Below are positions 26,901-35,430 of a stretch of 40,300 nt of DNA, one piece after another. The DNA comes from Clostridioides difficile CD160 (GTDB lineage: Bacteria > Bacillota > Clostridia > Peptostreptococcales > Peptostreptococcaceae): assembly GCF_000449425.2 (NCBI RefSeq), contig NZ_AVHW01000009.1, forward strand, positions 1 to 40,300, in the 5' to 3' direction. The notes under the pieces were generated by a model. The model was not told the DNA's origin, searched no databases, and saw only the letters and a program-made list of their open reading frames with translations. Position 1 is the stretch's first letter. Each line of letters starts with the position of its first letter. The position numbers were made by a program, and so were the translations under genes.

Positions 26901-28967
26901 ATTAACCATATAACCCCAATATATTCCAGACCAAAAGTTGTTTCCATCTGCTATATTTGTAGCTATCTTTGTTGATGAACCAGTTGCTAAATTTATACTT
27001 GCACCAGCTTTAGTATCATAACTCATCCAGCGTCTCACATCTTTTGATATAGAAACAACTTTATAAGCCAAACTTGTATATAATAATGTTGCGATTTTAT
27101 TTATGTCATTTGTTTTAACACCATCTAGTCCTCCATAATCTTTTCCTTGCATTAGTATTCCTTTGTTTCTCATTATGAATGGTTTGTAAGTATTATCATC
27201 TTTTCCTACTATGCTCTCCACAGTCCACTTTCCATTTGATAAGTATGTCATATCTCTTAAAATAGTATCCATATAAGTCATCCCACATATAGCAGGAACA
27301 CTTCCTTGAAATAGACCTTTATCTACTAAATTCATCTTGTTGCCTGGTAATAACATATGAAACATTAAACCTTTATTTGATAGAGAGGATAATGTATCAT
27401 TTACTTGCTTTTGACTAGCATGGTTAAATGTTCCTGTATTAAAGAAAGAAACTAAGCGATTTAAAGAATCATCTGAAGCTTTTCCAGATATATAGCTTTT
27501 AGCTTTACTTTTCTGAGAATTTTTATCGCTATAAAAATCTTTAAGAAAGTTTAGAAATTTACTATTAATTGTACCTCCTGTGTAAAACTCTTGCTTTCCC
27601 TTCTCTTCTGCAGTAAATAAACCATCTTTTGAAACTAAATTTTGAAGTAAAGCTTCTGTATCCTCACCATTAGATTTAAAATTACCTGCATTTTGATTTC
27701 CTAATAAAGAGTTATTACCCTTAGATGCAGAATCAACAAAGTAATACATGTTATCTGTTATTTCACCTTTACCAGCCACTATAGCATCACCTAAAAAATG
27801 AGTTAACTTGCTACGATTATTTTTATCTTTAGGAAATATTTTTTCGATATCCTTACTTAATGAACTATATTTATCAAAATCTAAAGATAATATTACTTTA
27901 AACTTACCACTTGAATATGAACCATTTATTTCTTTTGCATTTAATATCTTTTTAATATTACTTATAATAGATGCATCATTTAATGAATTTCCACCTTTTA
28001 TAATTCTATCTGTTGACCCTAAAAAATCACTTGGAGATAACATACCATAGATACTAAGCATGTTACGTGCATCATCTCCTTTTAAGCGACTCTTTAAATT
28101 AAAATATGGTAAAAGTTTACTATCGCTACCATTTATTATATTATTGTCATCTACATTTATTAGTGCTCCCATTGCGAATACATTATTTAAAGGTATCTTA
28201 TTAGCACCATTACTAAATGCTGAGGGGTTAAGACAAGCAGGGATTATAAGCATATATTTATCCATACTTACATCTGAATAACTTCCCCAAACATTTCCTA
28301 TACCATCCATAAAAAGTTTTTTACAGGACCTTAACCCTTTTTCTCCTAAAACAACAGAGGGAACAACACCAGTCAGTATTTGCATCATTCCTTTATAGCC
28401 TTTTGTACTAAAATCTATAACTGTTTTACCATTACATGTTATTTTTTGCTCATTGGCCATAGCTGTTAAAAAAGCAATCCCATCTATTTCATTATTGTTA
28501 CATTTCAATATACCCTTTGTACCTCCAAGACCATTATCTTTAGATACAACAGCATCATATAGTTTTGTATTCAACTCTAGAAAAGTAGAACTTTTATCAT
28601 TTCCATCAAAATGTCTTTTACTCAATTTGTCAGCTAAGTCGTTTCTTTTAAAATCACTTACAATAGTTTTTCCAGGAATGAAATAATTTGATAAATAAGC
28701 TCCATATACTAGATATTCTTCTTTTGCAATTCCACCAGTATTTAAACCATTTCGTTCATTTCTAAAGAAAGATATCATACTAGTACCCATAGCTGTAGCA
28801 TTATCACCACTTTCTGTCTGTGTTCCTGCACCATTAGTGTCAGTTGAACCTGTATCTTGTACAGGTTCAGCTAATACTATAGGTGAAAAAACAGAAAATA
28901 ACATAATTGTTATTATAAACATGCTCATATATTTTTTATATGATATTTGATTTCTTTTATTTTTCAC
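23958..28967 (-). CDS. Giant VirB6-like polytopic channel protein
   Basis: This 1669-aa protein probably forms the membrane channel. GTG 28967 abuts the stop of the upstream gene and uses AGGAGG inside it, so the two are translationally coupled. A signal peptide (1-~33, ending VLAEP) leads to a large outer domain to ~815. Two membrane helices (~820-875) and a second outer region (~880-1395) follow. A C-terminal block of about four helices (~1415-1545) and a charged, Asn-rich cytoplasmic tail of ~120 residues complete it. VirB6/TcpH/TraL-type proteins share the polytopic C-terminal block, but most are far shorter; the extra outer domains are unlike any I recognise. No enzymatic motif is seen. 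Confidence 0.75.
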   Translation of the reverse strand: MKNKRNQISYKKYMSMFIITIMLFSVFSPIVLAEPVQDTGSTDTNGAGTQTESGDNATAMGTSMISFFRNERNGLNTGGIAKEEYLVYGAYLSNYFIPGKTIVSDFKRNDLADKLSKRHFDGNDKSSTFLELNTKLYDAVVSKDNGLGGTKGILKCNNNEIDGIAFLTAMANEQKITCNGKTVIDFSTKGYKGMMQILTGVVPSVVLGEKGLRSCKKLFMDGIGNVWGSYSDVSMDKYMLIIPACLNPSAFSNGANKIPLNNVFAMGALINVDDNNIINGSDSKLLPYFNLKSRLKGDDARNMLSIYGMLSPSDFLGSTDRIIKGGNSLNDASIISNIKKILNAKEINGSYSSGKFKVILSLDFDKYSSLSKDIEKIFPKDKNNRSKLTHFLGDAIVAGKGEITDNMYYFVDSASKGNNSLLGNQNAGNFKSNGEDTEALLQNLVSKDGLFTAEEKGKQEFYTGGTINSKFLNFLKDFYSDKNSQKSKAKSYISGKASDDSLNRLVSFFNTGTFNHASQKQVNDTLSSLSNKGLMFHMLLPGNKMNLVDKGLFQGSVPAICGMTYMDTILRDMTYLSNGKWTVESIVGKDDNTYKPFIMRNKGILMQGKDYGGLDGVKTNDINKIATLLYTSLAYKVVSISKDVRRWMSYDTKAGASINLATGSSTKIATNIADGNNFWSGIYWGYMVNILGIQIKDGKLVPTSSGSGLLLPLDVATTGALDLNTIDNNGVNKSQDKSLEDMQKDIISKIYGLLQPESNEYRNSLLKSSIDGYILSTHKSITGSWLGNSFIVGKDITSSYSSSVGYVNLPSLLDLPFTSWVIKDYGMLYLCSLLVILIMLILSVITNIRTIKDSVIMFFLLAVVLMLPQSLIVNMVDITNSASDSIFSKKFNYWAITQNEQLLQTNKSKATTIEDTRLEKINAAGQGNNNINSSSNEATVTLKWMSPKKEDVFKQIFSEDIVSSGLEKNMSIFRFLFSNVFNQEEYVNTDDFVNYLYRPYSAIIADAKSSYDSLVSNDSEKDKVSGDIGNYCSYISNLPSYRFKVIRSGIDSKQDNSDKVGVYKYDGTPTGYNTGDNEGDDKKDSVLEISNDNYRYWGLANSSITSAIFRETYDLETAGLTSYSQDDYSNAFLLLTESPYYYFYNVLRSRYEVMDGGFKSALLTKNVFKSLDTQTSADTQIRDFLDLEGLFTYVIPYLRQSNEYVYNWTNIYGRKINKYNFENGVSGADYSEQFEEAKKQKTAMESVWKMYTPWVDQLYTLKVKDYNVGRGFGLNRGNLVEDTLNPSSYNSETRPMVFSKADMNINSLSENSLTDVEYRIQKVLEDTYEDFMYLINYYDFSDETLINIAAMMATFNFNSSFSNNKILGSGTKLYPQNFELKNFNYDAFQRLMLANATGEPIKNENDLYERILAKTSIFTGFFIIVKDIFGVFLIPTIKILILMSLFLLMMVISFSTSIAPLNKILEKTFNQILLPVIIFTTSSIAFSWTIAMLMGEGFTSYIGSKMPSSGITDPTILLIVAIFIDCLYMFFLFKLLKHICESLKRSSMSILLNVISMGTSMVKNIGHSAANLGKSFLGESNSSFRNGANDVVENKQTTNNTYINTTNVIPSEKKDLDNKNIIKSNIGISSSDKTSKDSKSEREEKLIKKINELSENNGNGKEDSTDKNN

Positions 28968-31900
28968 CTAGAATCCTCCTAACCAAGAATTAATTTTTAT
29001 ATATATAGAAGCAAGAAACTCTATCACTGGTGAACCTAATATGAAAAAAGAACCTGCTAACAATGTTAAAAAAGCTATTTTCAATATATCTGTTAAAGTG
29101 ACATATTTTTTCCCATTTTCAGAAGAAATATATTCATCTTTCATACATTGAGATATAGGATGTAATCTTCCAAAAGTGAGTATACTAACAATTAAGAACT
29201 TAACACCAAAGTTATGTGTATCAATGAAATATCCTAGAACTAAGAAAACTGCATAAGCCATCATTAGAATTCCAAATCCCATTGTTATTAGTCTCATTGC
29301 ATAGATTAAACTATTGTTATTGCTATTTTTAATTTTAAGCTCAGAACTAATTTCATTCATTCTTTCCCAGTCTTTGAATGAGATAGTATTATTTTTCATC
29401 TCAAACTCTCCAGTTATATATTCTGTAGCTTCTTCAGCTGAAGCATTTGCCAATGCACGAGCTGTTGGTGAACGCAACCAACTTAGTAATTGTGTATTGT
29501 CATTTGTTGAATTATTTCTATATATTGAAAATCCACTATAAAGTTGTTCATCATTTTTTGTAATACCTGTATCGCCTGCAGGAATATCACTAGAATCATC
29601 ATTTGTATTTGTCATTGGTTTTTCATTGTAATCAGGAAGCTTAGATTCATCAATGTATTCATCTGACTTAGCTTCTACTCCAGAGCCCATATCAGAAGCT
29701 TTAAAATCTCTTCCTGTTATTTTTTTAAATATATTTTTTACACCTTTTATCCAACCAGCAGTGCCCTCAGTACAATAATTCTTTCCTAATTCTTCTATTG
29801 TAGTTGGATTATGTTTTGCTATGTGATTGTAAGACACATTAAATATTCCTCTATTTATACCTTTTTCCATTGTAGAAAAGGCTCTATTCCCATTTGAAAA
29901 AGGATTATTTTTATGTGTAGCTGTTGGAGAACCTCCACATTCTTGTATCATTATAGCTACCATAAGAGCTGGATTAACTTTATATACATTTGATAGTTGT
30001 ATTATAAGTTTTTCATGTCCTTTAATCTGTTTTCTAGTTTGTGTAGATAATTGAGATTCTGTTATCCCATGTCCCCAATCCTTATTAGCATTTTCAATAT
30101 TAACTGTATTTTTAGATTTTCTAAATACAAAATTTTTAACCTTTGATAATGCTGATTCATCTTTTTCTACACTATCATTTTCATTATCTGCATAAACTTT
30201 AGGGAATATAGAAGGAATTGAACTTCTTGAACCAACTTTAAATATATCTTCTATCTCTTCATTTACATATGCTTTACTCAATTTTTCTTCATTATCTGAA
30301 CTATCCTCAGAATCTCCATCTTGTTTATCATCATTCGCTTCAGAACCATTTTCTTCTTTATTAGAAGTATTATTATCTTCATCTTCTTGATTCTTTTTAT
30401 CTTCACTAGATTCTTCTGCTGATTGGATTTCTTCCTCTGTTGTTTCATTTGGTTTACCTTCTGTTCGTGTATCAAAATCTGTTTGTAAATAAAAACTATC
30501 TGTATTTAAATCAACACCAGTATGGTCCTCTGGAACTATATAATTAGAACCTTCATTAAATGCTATCTCATTTAAGTTTAACTGAGTTTTACCTGCACCA
30601 ATATGGTCAGCTGACAATAATTCTAAATTACTGTTTTTGAATTCCAAATTATCTACATAGTTGTTATCAAATCTTATTTGTCTTCCTGTGAAATATGGTT
30701 TATTATCTTCAGTGTTATATACAACCTCATTAAAAACTGTTGGGACTATTGCTCCTACTACTTTCCCATCTAATTTGTAATTGTAAAAGGCTAAACCATC
30801 ATCATCTATCCCAAAAGTTCTAAAACTAGCTTTATTTTGATAATCATCCTCACCATCTTTTAAGAACACTTGAGCATGGGTTATAAACAACTTAACATCA
30901 TCTTTTAATTCATATCCTAATGTTGGATTTATCTTATATTTATCACTATTATCTTTTTTCTCGAACTTATAAGGAACAATAACTCGCATTAAAGTGGTTA
31001 CTCGATTTAAAGGTTTAACTCTAGCATTTGAAAAAGGAAGCTTGTATGATTCTACTCCATCAGTATCTTTGACAGGGACTCCTTTTATATCCATTGATGT
31101 TTTACCCTCAGCAGATGTCTTATCCATAAAAGATTTAAAGTCCGGATCTAAATCGAATTTTAATTTTCCAGCTTCACTATAGATTAAATCAATTTCTTTT
31201 TCTTTTTCCCTCCACTCATCATCTGTTTTAGGTACATTCTTAGCATCCATTTTACCTAAGAGTGGGTGATAAAAATAATCTAAAGAATATCTAAGTAAAC
31301 CATTGGATTTAAGAGGTCTTATGCCATCTTTTGTATGTTTTACGTCTATAATATCTTTCAGAGGGATTTGTTTATTTGAATAGAATGTAAATAAATTATA
31401 TCCAGTTTTTATTGCACCGCCTGATATAGCTTGTAATACAACCATTTTATAAGCTTGGATTGCTAATATAGTCATATCAATTATTTCTTTGTTTATACTA
31501 TTCCCACTATCATCCACACCTCTAGGAATATACATTCTAAACTGAGTGGAGCCATCACTCATATAAAAGGCAATGGATTCATTATTTGTATATAATTTAT
31601 CTAAATCATAGTCCCATAAATTAACCGTTTTTGCTAAATCACCACTGACTTCACTTTCACCAAATTTATCTTTTTCTAATTGCTCAAATTCAGTAATTAC
31701 AGCATTTTGTTTACCTCTTAGTATTTTTTCAAATAGACCAGGCTTTCTATTCCATTTAGTTTTTAAAACCATGCATCCATCTTCATCAAAATAATAAGAA
31801 CCATCTGGAGGTTCACAATTCTGTGGTTTTACATGCGCTGTACCCCCATCCATTTTTGATGTGTCAGGATAATTTACATCTGGCATTGCATCGGCTATTG

Positions 31901-33032
31901 TTGTATCACCATTGAAATTACTATTGCTTGAAGAACCACCAGTCTCATTATCTAAATTAATAGTATATGATTTACCATCATATTCTTCTTTTAATTTTCT
32001 GACAGTATCTTGATGAGCTGCATTTAATGAGTTTGTCGTATGTGTTCTAGAACCAATAAAATGTATATCAAAATGTCCATCTGCACCATTTCCTTTTACA
32101 GAATCATAATTTATGCCTGGTCCAAATCCATTTGACCTAGCTTTATTAGTATGTACTCTAGCTGGCTCACTTTCTAATCCTGCATGGAAAGCCCCAGCCA
32201 TTGATGCACCAAACATTTTACCTTTACTATAAATTATTACTGGTCTACGTTCCCAGCTATCTAAACTTCCCCAAATACTTCTTAAAATATCTGTATCTTT
32301 TTGTGTCACAGTTTCAGTATCAGAGTGATTTGTACCTCCAGTTCGAATACATTTAAATGTTTTACCAGTTTTAACATCTGCTACAATAAAGCTATTATCT
32401 TTTGTATTTTTTGCATATTCATCCCGAGGTAATATCTTGTTAACTTCTGATGAATTTTCAAACCAATCTAAAAAAGATACTTTGCCTGTTACAGTATTGC
32501 TATTATTAGTACTTTCACCCATAGAGTTGTTTGATGGATTACCTAGACCGTTTATCCTATAAACTCTCACTTTTTCTTTTCCTCGTATCCCATTAGAATT
32601 TAATTTTGATACTTTTACTACATCACCTGTTTGAGGAGCATGAATATATTGATAATTACCTAAATATATCATTACATGACCACTGTTAGATAAAATATCA
32701 CCTGCTCTTGCTTCAGATAAATCTATTTTTGTCATCCAATTAACTCTTCCATTGAAAACTGCTGAAGATGTTACATAATCATCTTTAAATCCTATTGTTT
32801 TTAAGCAGTAGTAAATAAGACCTGAACAGTCAAATGCATTTGGCCCTTTTGCCCCCCATCTATAGGGTTTTCCCTTCTGTGCTAATGCTAGTTGAACAAA
32901 CTTATCAGCTAAGTTATTATCAGCAAAGCTTTTTCTAGGAAAAGACAAAAATAATATACTACTAGAGGAAACTGTTATCAAAAGTATTAATAAATAAGAT
33001 ATACACTTTTGTATAAACTTTTTTAAATTCAC
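28968..33032 (-). CDS. Multi-domain VirB1-like peptidoglycan hydrolase with C-terminal membrane helices
   Basis: This 1354-aa protein starts at GTG 33032 after GGAGGA. A signal peptide (1-~37) precedes an NlpC/P60 endopeptidase domain (~43-162) with Cys69 in NAFDCSG, His119 in SGHVMIYLG and His131 in YIHAP. Residues ~185-345 match a domain known from Firmicutes envelope proteins with TGGTNHSD (231-238) and HFDIHFIGSRTH (320-331). The region 380-850 is unassigned. A strongly acidic linker (~855-920) leads to a glucosaminidase/lysozyme-like domain (~1005-1115) with the likely catalytic Glu in MIQECGG (~1030). Three or so membrane helices lie at ~1247-1344. It should cut stem peptides and glycan to let the channel through the wall; the helices tie it to the complex. 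Confidence 0.88.
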   Translation of the reverse strand: MNLKKFIQKCISYLLILLITVSSSSILFLSFPRKSFADNNLADKFVQLALAQKGKPYRWGAKGPNAFDCSGLIYYCLKTIGFKDDYVTSSAVFNGRVNWMTKIDLSEARAGDILSNSGHVMIYLGNYQYIHAPQTGDVVKVSKLNSNGIRGKEKVRVYRINGLGNPSNNSMGESTNNSNTVTGKVSFLDWFENSSEVNKILPRDEYAKNTKDNSFIVADVKTGKTFKCIRTGGTNHSDTETVTQKDTDILRSIWGSLDSWERRPVIIYSKGKMFGASMAGAFHAGLESEPARVHTNKARSNGFGPGINYDSVKGNGADGHFDIHFIGSRTHTTNSLNAAHQDTVRKLKEEYDGKSYTINLDNETGGSSSNSNFNGDTTIADAMPDVNYPDTSKMDGGTAHVKPQNCEPPDGSYYFDEDGCMVLKTKWNRKPGLFEKILRGKQNAVITEFEQLEKDKFGESEVSGDLAKTVNLWDYDLDKLYTNNESIAFYMSDGSTQFRMYIPRGVDDSGNSINKEIIDMTILAIQAYKMVVLQAISGGAIKTGYNLFTFYSNKQIPLKDIIDVKHTKDGIRPLKSNGLLRYSLDYFYHPLLGKMDAKNVPKTDDEWREKEKEIDLIYSEAGKLKFDLDPDFKSFMDKTSAEGKTSMDIKGVPVKDTDGVESYKLPFSNARVKPLNRVTTLMRVIVPYKFEKKDNSDKYKINPTLGYELKDDVKLFITHAQVFLKDGEDDYQNKASFRTFGIDDDGLAFYNYKLDGKVVGAIVPTVFNEVVYNTEDNKPYFTGRQIRFDNNYVDNLEFKNSNLELLSADHIGAGKTQLNLNEIAFNEGSNYIVPEDHTGVDLNTDSFYLQTDFDTRTEGKPNETTEEEIQSAEESSEDKKNQEDEDNNTSNKEENGSEANDDKQDGDSEDSSDNEEKLSKAYVNEEIEDIFKVGSRSSIPSIFPKVYADNENDSVEKDESALSKVKNFVFRKSKNTVNIENANKDWGHGITESQLSTQTRKQIKGHEKLIIQLSNVYKVNPALMVAIMIQECGGSPTATHKNNPFSNGNRAFSTMEKGINRGIFNVSYNHIAKHNPTTIEELGKNYCTEGTAGWIKGVKNIFKKITGRDFKASDMGSGVEAKSDEYIDESKLPDYNEKPMTNTNDDSSDIPAGDTGITKNDEQLYSGFSIYRNNSTNDNTQLLSWLRSPTARALANASAEEATEYITGEFEMKNNTISFKDWERMNEISSELKIKNSNNNSLIYAMRLITMGFGILMMAYAVFLVLGYFIDTHNFGVKFLIVSILTFGRLHPISQCMKDEYISSENGKKYVTLTDILKIAFLTLLAGSFFILGSPVIEFLASIYIKINSWLGGF

Positions 33033-33049
33033 TAACTATTCCTCCTTGT

Positions 33050-33083
33050 AAAAAGAGAAGGAATTAAAAAACCATCCTTCTCC
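33050..33083 (-). terminator. Weak terminator/attenuator before the NlpC/P60 gene
   Basis: An 8-bp stem GAGAAGGA/TCCTTCTC (33055-33062 with 33075-33082, 12-nt loop) is followed by five T on the minus strand. It lies in the 67-bp gap after the 303-aa gene, so it may reduce transcription into the NlpC/P60 gene. Confidence 0.55.
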
Positions 33084-33099
33084 TTTATATAAAGTTATT

Positions 33100-34011
33100 T
33101 TATAACAATCCACTTGCTAAACTTAAGAACCATGCTACAATGCTGCTTAATTCCCCAGCAACTAAATATACTAAACAGAAAGATACTATTATAACAGAAA
33201 ATACTTTTCGCTTAGCATATAGCCAATGTTGACTTTTGAAATTTCCAGATGATGTTATAGAAGATTCACATTCTTTTAGAGATGAGTAAGCTTCTAAAGA
33301 GACTGCTGAAGGTTTTTGGCCACTGTTTCTTCCATATGGGAAAGAAAGATAAAGTAAATCTATAATTGTTGTAATTACTAGAGTAAATACTACAGTTATT
33401 GCACCCATTCCTAAAAGGACTCTTATAAATTCAGATAAAGGTGACATAACTCTCATTGCAGTGTAAGTATCTGCTTTCGTGCTATCCATAATCATAGGAA
33501 TAAGCATTACACTAGCATTTGTATTTTGTTGTCTTATTAAATCAAAAATATATTGCTGAGTTGCATCTGATACTTGTGAGTTTTTTAACTCGTCAACAAA
33601 TACACTTAAGTTTTGCTTTGAACTTTTTTTATCTGCTTGAGCAAATTCTTTTGAGTTAAACTTTATAGAACCTTCAGTTACTTGAAAAGCTGTTCCATTT
33701 AAAGTAACATCAGGATTACCAGATTGAAGTGGTTGTTGACCACCTTTCTCAGAGCTATTTATTTTCTCAGCAATTTCTCCTAATGCTTTTTGGTCTGATT
33801 GTGGTATTTTTATATCAATTACTCCATCTTCTGAACTAGTAGGTGCAGTGTATGTCCCACCTGCATTGGCTGTTGTCTTTGGTTGTACTCCACCAGTACC
33901 ATTTGTTACATTATCATCTACACCTACTGGGTCTGCAAATGATACATTGTTTAAAGATAAAACAGTAATTAATGTCATTGCAAATATCATAAAACTTTTT
34001 TTAATTTTCAC
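33100..34011 (-). CDS. Secreted-leader, two-TM protein (paralogue A)
   Basis: This 303-aa protein starts at GTG 34011 after AGAGGTGA; the longer frame from 34038 includes that site. A signal peptide (ending VSFADP, ~26) precedes a Gly/Thr/Asn-rich outer stretch. A membrane helix at ~197-225 is followed by IDLLYLSFPYGRNS, then a loop, and a final helix block at ~273-303. The two-helix plus signal layout is reminiscent of VirB2-like or ring-forming T4SS membrane subunits, but length and sequence differ. The 270-aa protein at 35431-36243 shares the MSPL..FIR and DLLYLSFP segments and topology. It is encoded just upstream of the wall hydrolase. Confidence 0.75.
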   Translation of the reverse strand: MKIKKSFMIFAMTLITVLSLNNVSFADPVGVDDNVTNGTGGVQPKTTANAGGTYTAPTSSEDGVIDIKIPQSDQKALGEIAEKINSSEKGGQQPLQSGNPDVTLNGTAFQVTEGSIKFNSKEFAQADKKSSKQNLSVFVDELKNSQVSDATQQYIFDLIRQQNTNASVMLIPMIMDSTKADTYTAMRVMSPLSEFIRVLLGMGAITVVFTLVITTIIDLLYLSFPYGRNSGQKPSAVSLEAYSSLKECESSITSSGNFKSQHWLYAKRKVFSVIIVSFCLVYLVAGELSSIVAWFLSLASGLL

Positions 34012-34166
34012 TACAATCACCTCTTTGATTTTCTGCATAGCGACTATACTTGGAATACAAAGTTATAAAACACCATGCTAATTATCTACCTCCTCTTTGT
34101 TTTAATAAAATCTTTCATCTATAATAAAATCTTTACACTATTAAAAATTATTTACTTTTAGAATTC
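34012..34166. other. Short leader region before paralogue A
   Basis: The region carries a strong GAGGAGG (about 34088-34094 on the minus strand) followed after 12 nt by ATG and only ten codons before a stop. The spacing is too long for a normal start, so I do not call a gene. No terminator follows the YdjM-like gene, so read-through into paralogue A is likely. Confidence 0.35.
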
Positions 34167-34751
34167 TCAACCCATTTTCAAAAGTAAAATTAGCATAATA
34201 ATGATACCTATTGTTAATATCCTGAAAATTAAATTTTCCCAAGTGGAGTCTGTACTAAAAGTTTTAGAATTAGGGACAAATTTAAAAGTATACCCAGGTA
34301 TAATTTGAATACCTGCACGAGTAAATGAATCCAAGAATAAGTGGCTTGATATACCTGAAATGAACCCTATTAACATTAAACGAATTAATATTAATGAAAT
34401 AGATTCACCATAAACTTTAATTCCTAGATTAATTACTGAAGACAATAGAATACATATACTCCCAACAAACATTAAACTATGTGTTTGCCAACTACGATGA
34501 ACAGGTTTTGTTAGATGTATCAAGTAATGACAGAAATAGTTAAATGGAGTTTTTTCTTTTACATTACACCACGGATGGTCTAAATCACTTATTGTACTTC
34601 CAAATGAAGAAGCTGGATACATTATGGTTAATTGTACAAGTGGATTTATTTCATCAACTAATAGACCTTTATGCTTCATGTATGAAAAAACTACTAACAT
34701 AGCTAATGTTCCTCCTGCCTTATGAGTTTTATATAGTATTTTTCTCACCAC
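34167..34751 (-). CDS. YdjM-family membrane-bound metal-dependent hydrolase
   Basis: This 194-aa protein has the conserved marks of the YdjM/LexA-regulated inner-membrane family (DUF457). These are a His near the N-terminus (THKAGG), SDLDHP (~58-63), HRSWQTH (~86-92) and SHLFLDSFTRAGIQ (~135-148). The His/Asp clusters are thought to bind metal. It has about four membrane helices. The natural substrate of this family is uncertain. It sits between the HU-like gene and paralogue A, after a terminator. Confidence 0.85.
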   Translation of the reverse strand: MVRKILYKTHKAGGTLAMLVVFSYMKHKGLLVDEINPLVQLTIMYPASSFGSTISDLDHPWCNVKEKTPFNYFCHYLIHLTKPVHRSWQTHSLMFVGSICILLSSVINLGIKVYGESISLILIRLMLIGFISGISSHLFLDSFTRAGIQIIPGYTFKFVPNSKTFSTDSTWENLIFRILTIGIIIMLILLLKMG

Positions 34752-34773
34752 ACTTTCTTATAAAAATAAAAAA

Positions 34774-34798
34774 AGTAACTGTTTTTATAACAGTTACT
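34774..34798 (-). terminator. Terminator after the HU-like gene
   Basis: A perfect 10-bp stem (34774-34783 with 34789-34798, 5-nt loop) has T-rich DNA on its right and A-rich DNA on its left, so it works on either strand. On the minus strand it would end the transcript of the HU-like gene. Confidence 0.8.
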
Positions 34799-34880
34799 TT
34801 TTTTATTTTTTCTTTTAATAGAATAATAAATTTACAAGAAAAATCCTTGTGGTTTTATTATTTATTTTTTTATTTTATTT

Positions 34881-35123
34881 TCATTTATTTCTTTCACTTA
34901 TTGTTTTTGATAATCTACAACGAATAATTTTTTTATCATCAATTATTTTTTGTTTTATTGAAACAATAGTATCAATTGTAACATCTTCACCTTCATCTAT
35001 AGAATTATGTATACTATTTATATATTCAACTAAAACATTTTCAACAGTTATTTTAGGTATTCCAAGTTTATTTGATATTTCTGAGCTTCTTTCATGTAGA
35101 TTTCTTTTTACTATCTTCTTCAT
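34881..35123 (-). CDS. Short HU-like DNA-binding protein
   Basis: This 80-aa protein starts at ATG 35123 after GAGGTGA. Residues ~13-52 follow the helical half of HU/IHF proteins: SSEISNKLGIPKITVENVLV, then a helix, then DEGEDVTIDTIVSI in place of the usual GExVxLxGFGxF. It is shorter than typical HU (about 90 aa) and the DNA-binding beta arm is not obvious, so binding may be altered. It may shape element DNA or act as a regulator. It starts 13 nt after the 91-aa gene. Confidence 0.65.
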   Translation of the reverse strand: MKKIVKRNLHERSSEISNKLGIPKITVENVLVEYINSIHNSIDEGEDVTIDTIVSIKQKIIDDKKIIRCRLSKTISERNK

Positions 35124-35136
35124 CACAATCACCTCT

Positions 35137-35412
35137 TTATATAAGCAGCTCTTTATTATAAAATATAAATTTAGTTTTATCAATTTGTCTATAATCATAT
35201 AAGTTTGTTAGGTAGTCTAACAACTCTATGAAATCTATGAGTACACTTTCATCTACTTGAATCATTACCTTCTCATTTGATTCTAATGCTTCACATATCT
35301 TTGATTCAGCTTCAAGTTTTAATTTGTTTAACTGTTCATTTTTTGATAAGTCTTCTTTATTACGTTTAATATTTTTCTGTTCTCTTTTAAAATTCAATGA
35401 CTTAAATTCCAT
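35137..35412 (-). CDS. Small hypothetical protein
   Basis: This 91-aa protein starts at ATG 35412 after AGAAGGGA. It is very basic at the N-terminus (first ~30 residues), then acidic and helical, with a likely strand near the C-terminus. No family is recognised. It lies between the 270-aa membrane protein (18-nt gap) and the HU-like gene, so the three are probably co-transcribed. Confidence 0.7.
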   Translation of the reverse strand: MEFKSLNFKREQKNIKRNKEDLSKNEQLNKLKLEAESKICEALESNEKVMIQVDESVLIDFIELLDYLTNLYDYRQIDKTKFIFYNKELLI

Positions 35413-35430
35413 TTATATATTCCCTTCTCT

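Noticed and set aside
30278-30475. A 65-codon Lys/Met-rich minus-strand frame
   Set aside because: It is an alternative frame of the acidic linker of the 1354-aa hydrolase, where GA-rich codons leave other frames open.
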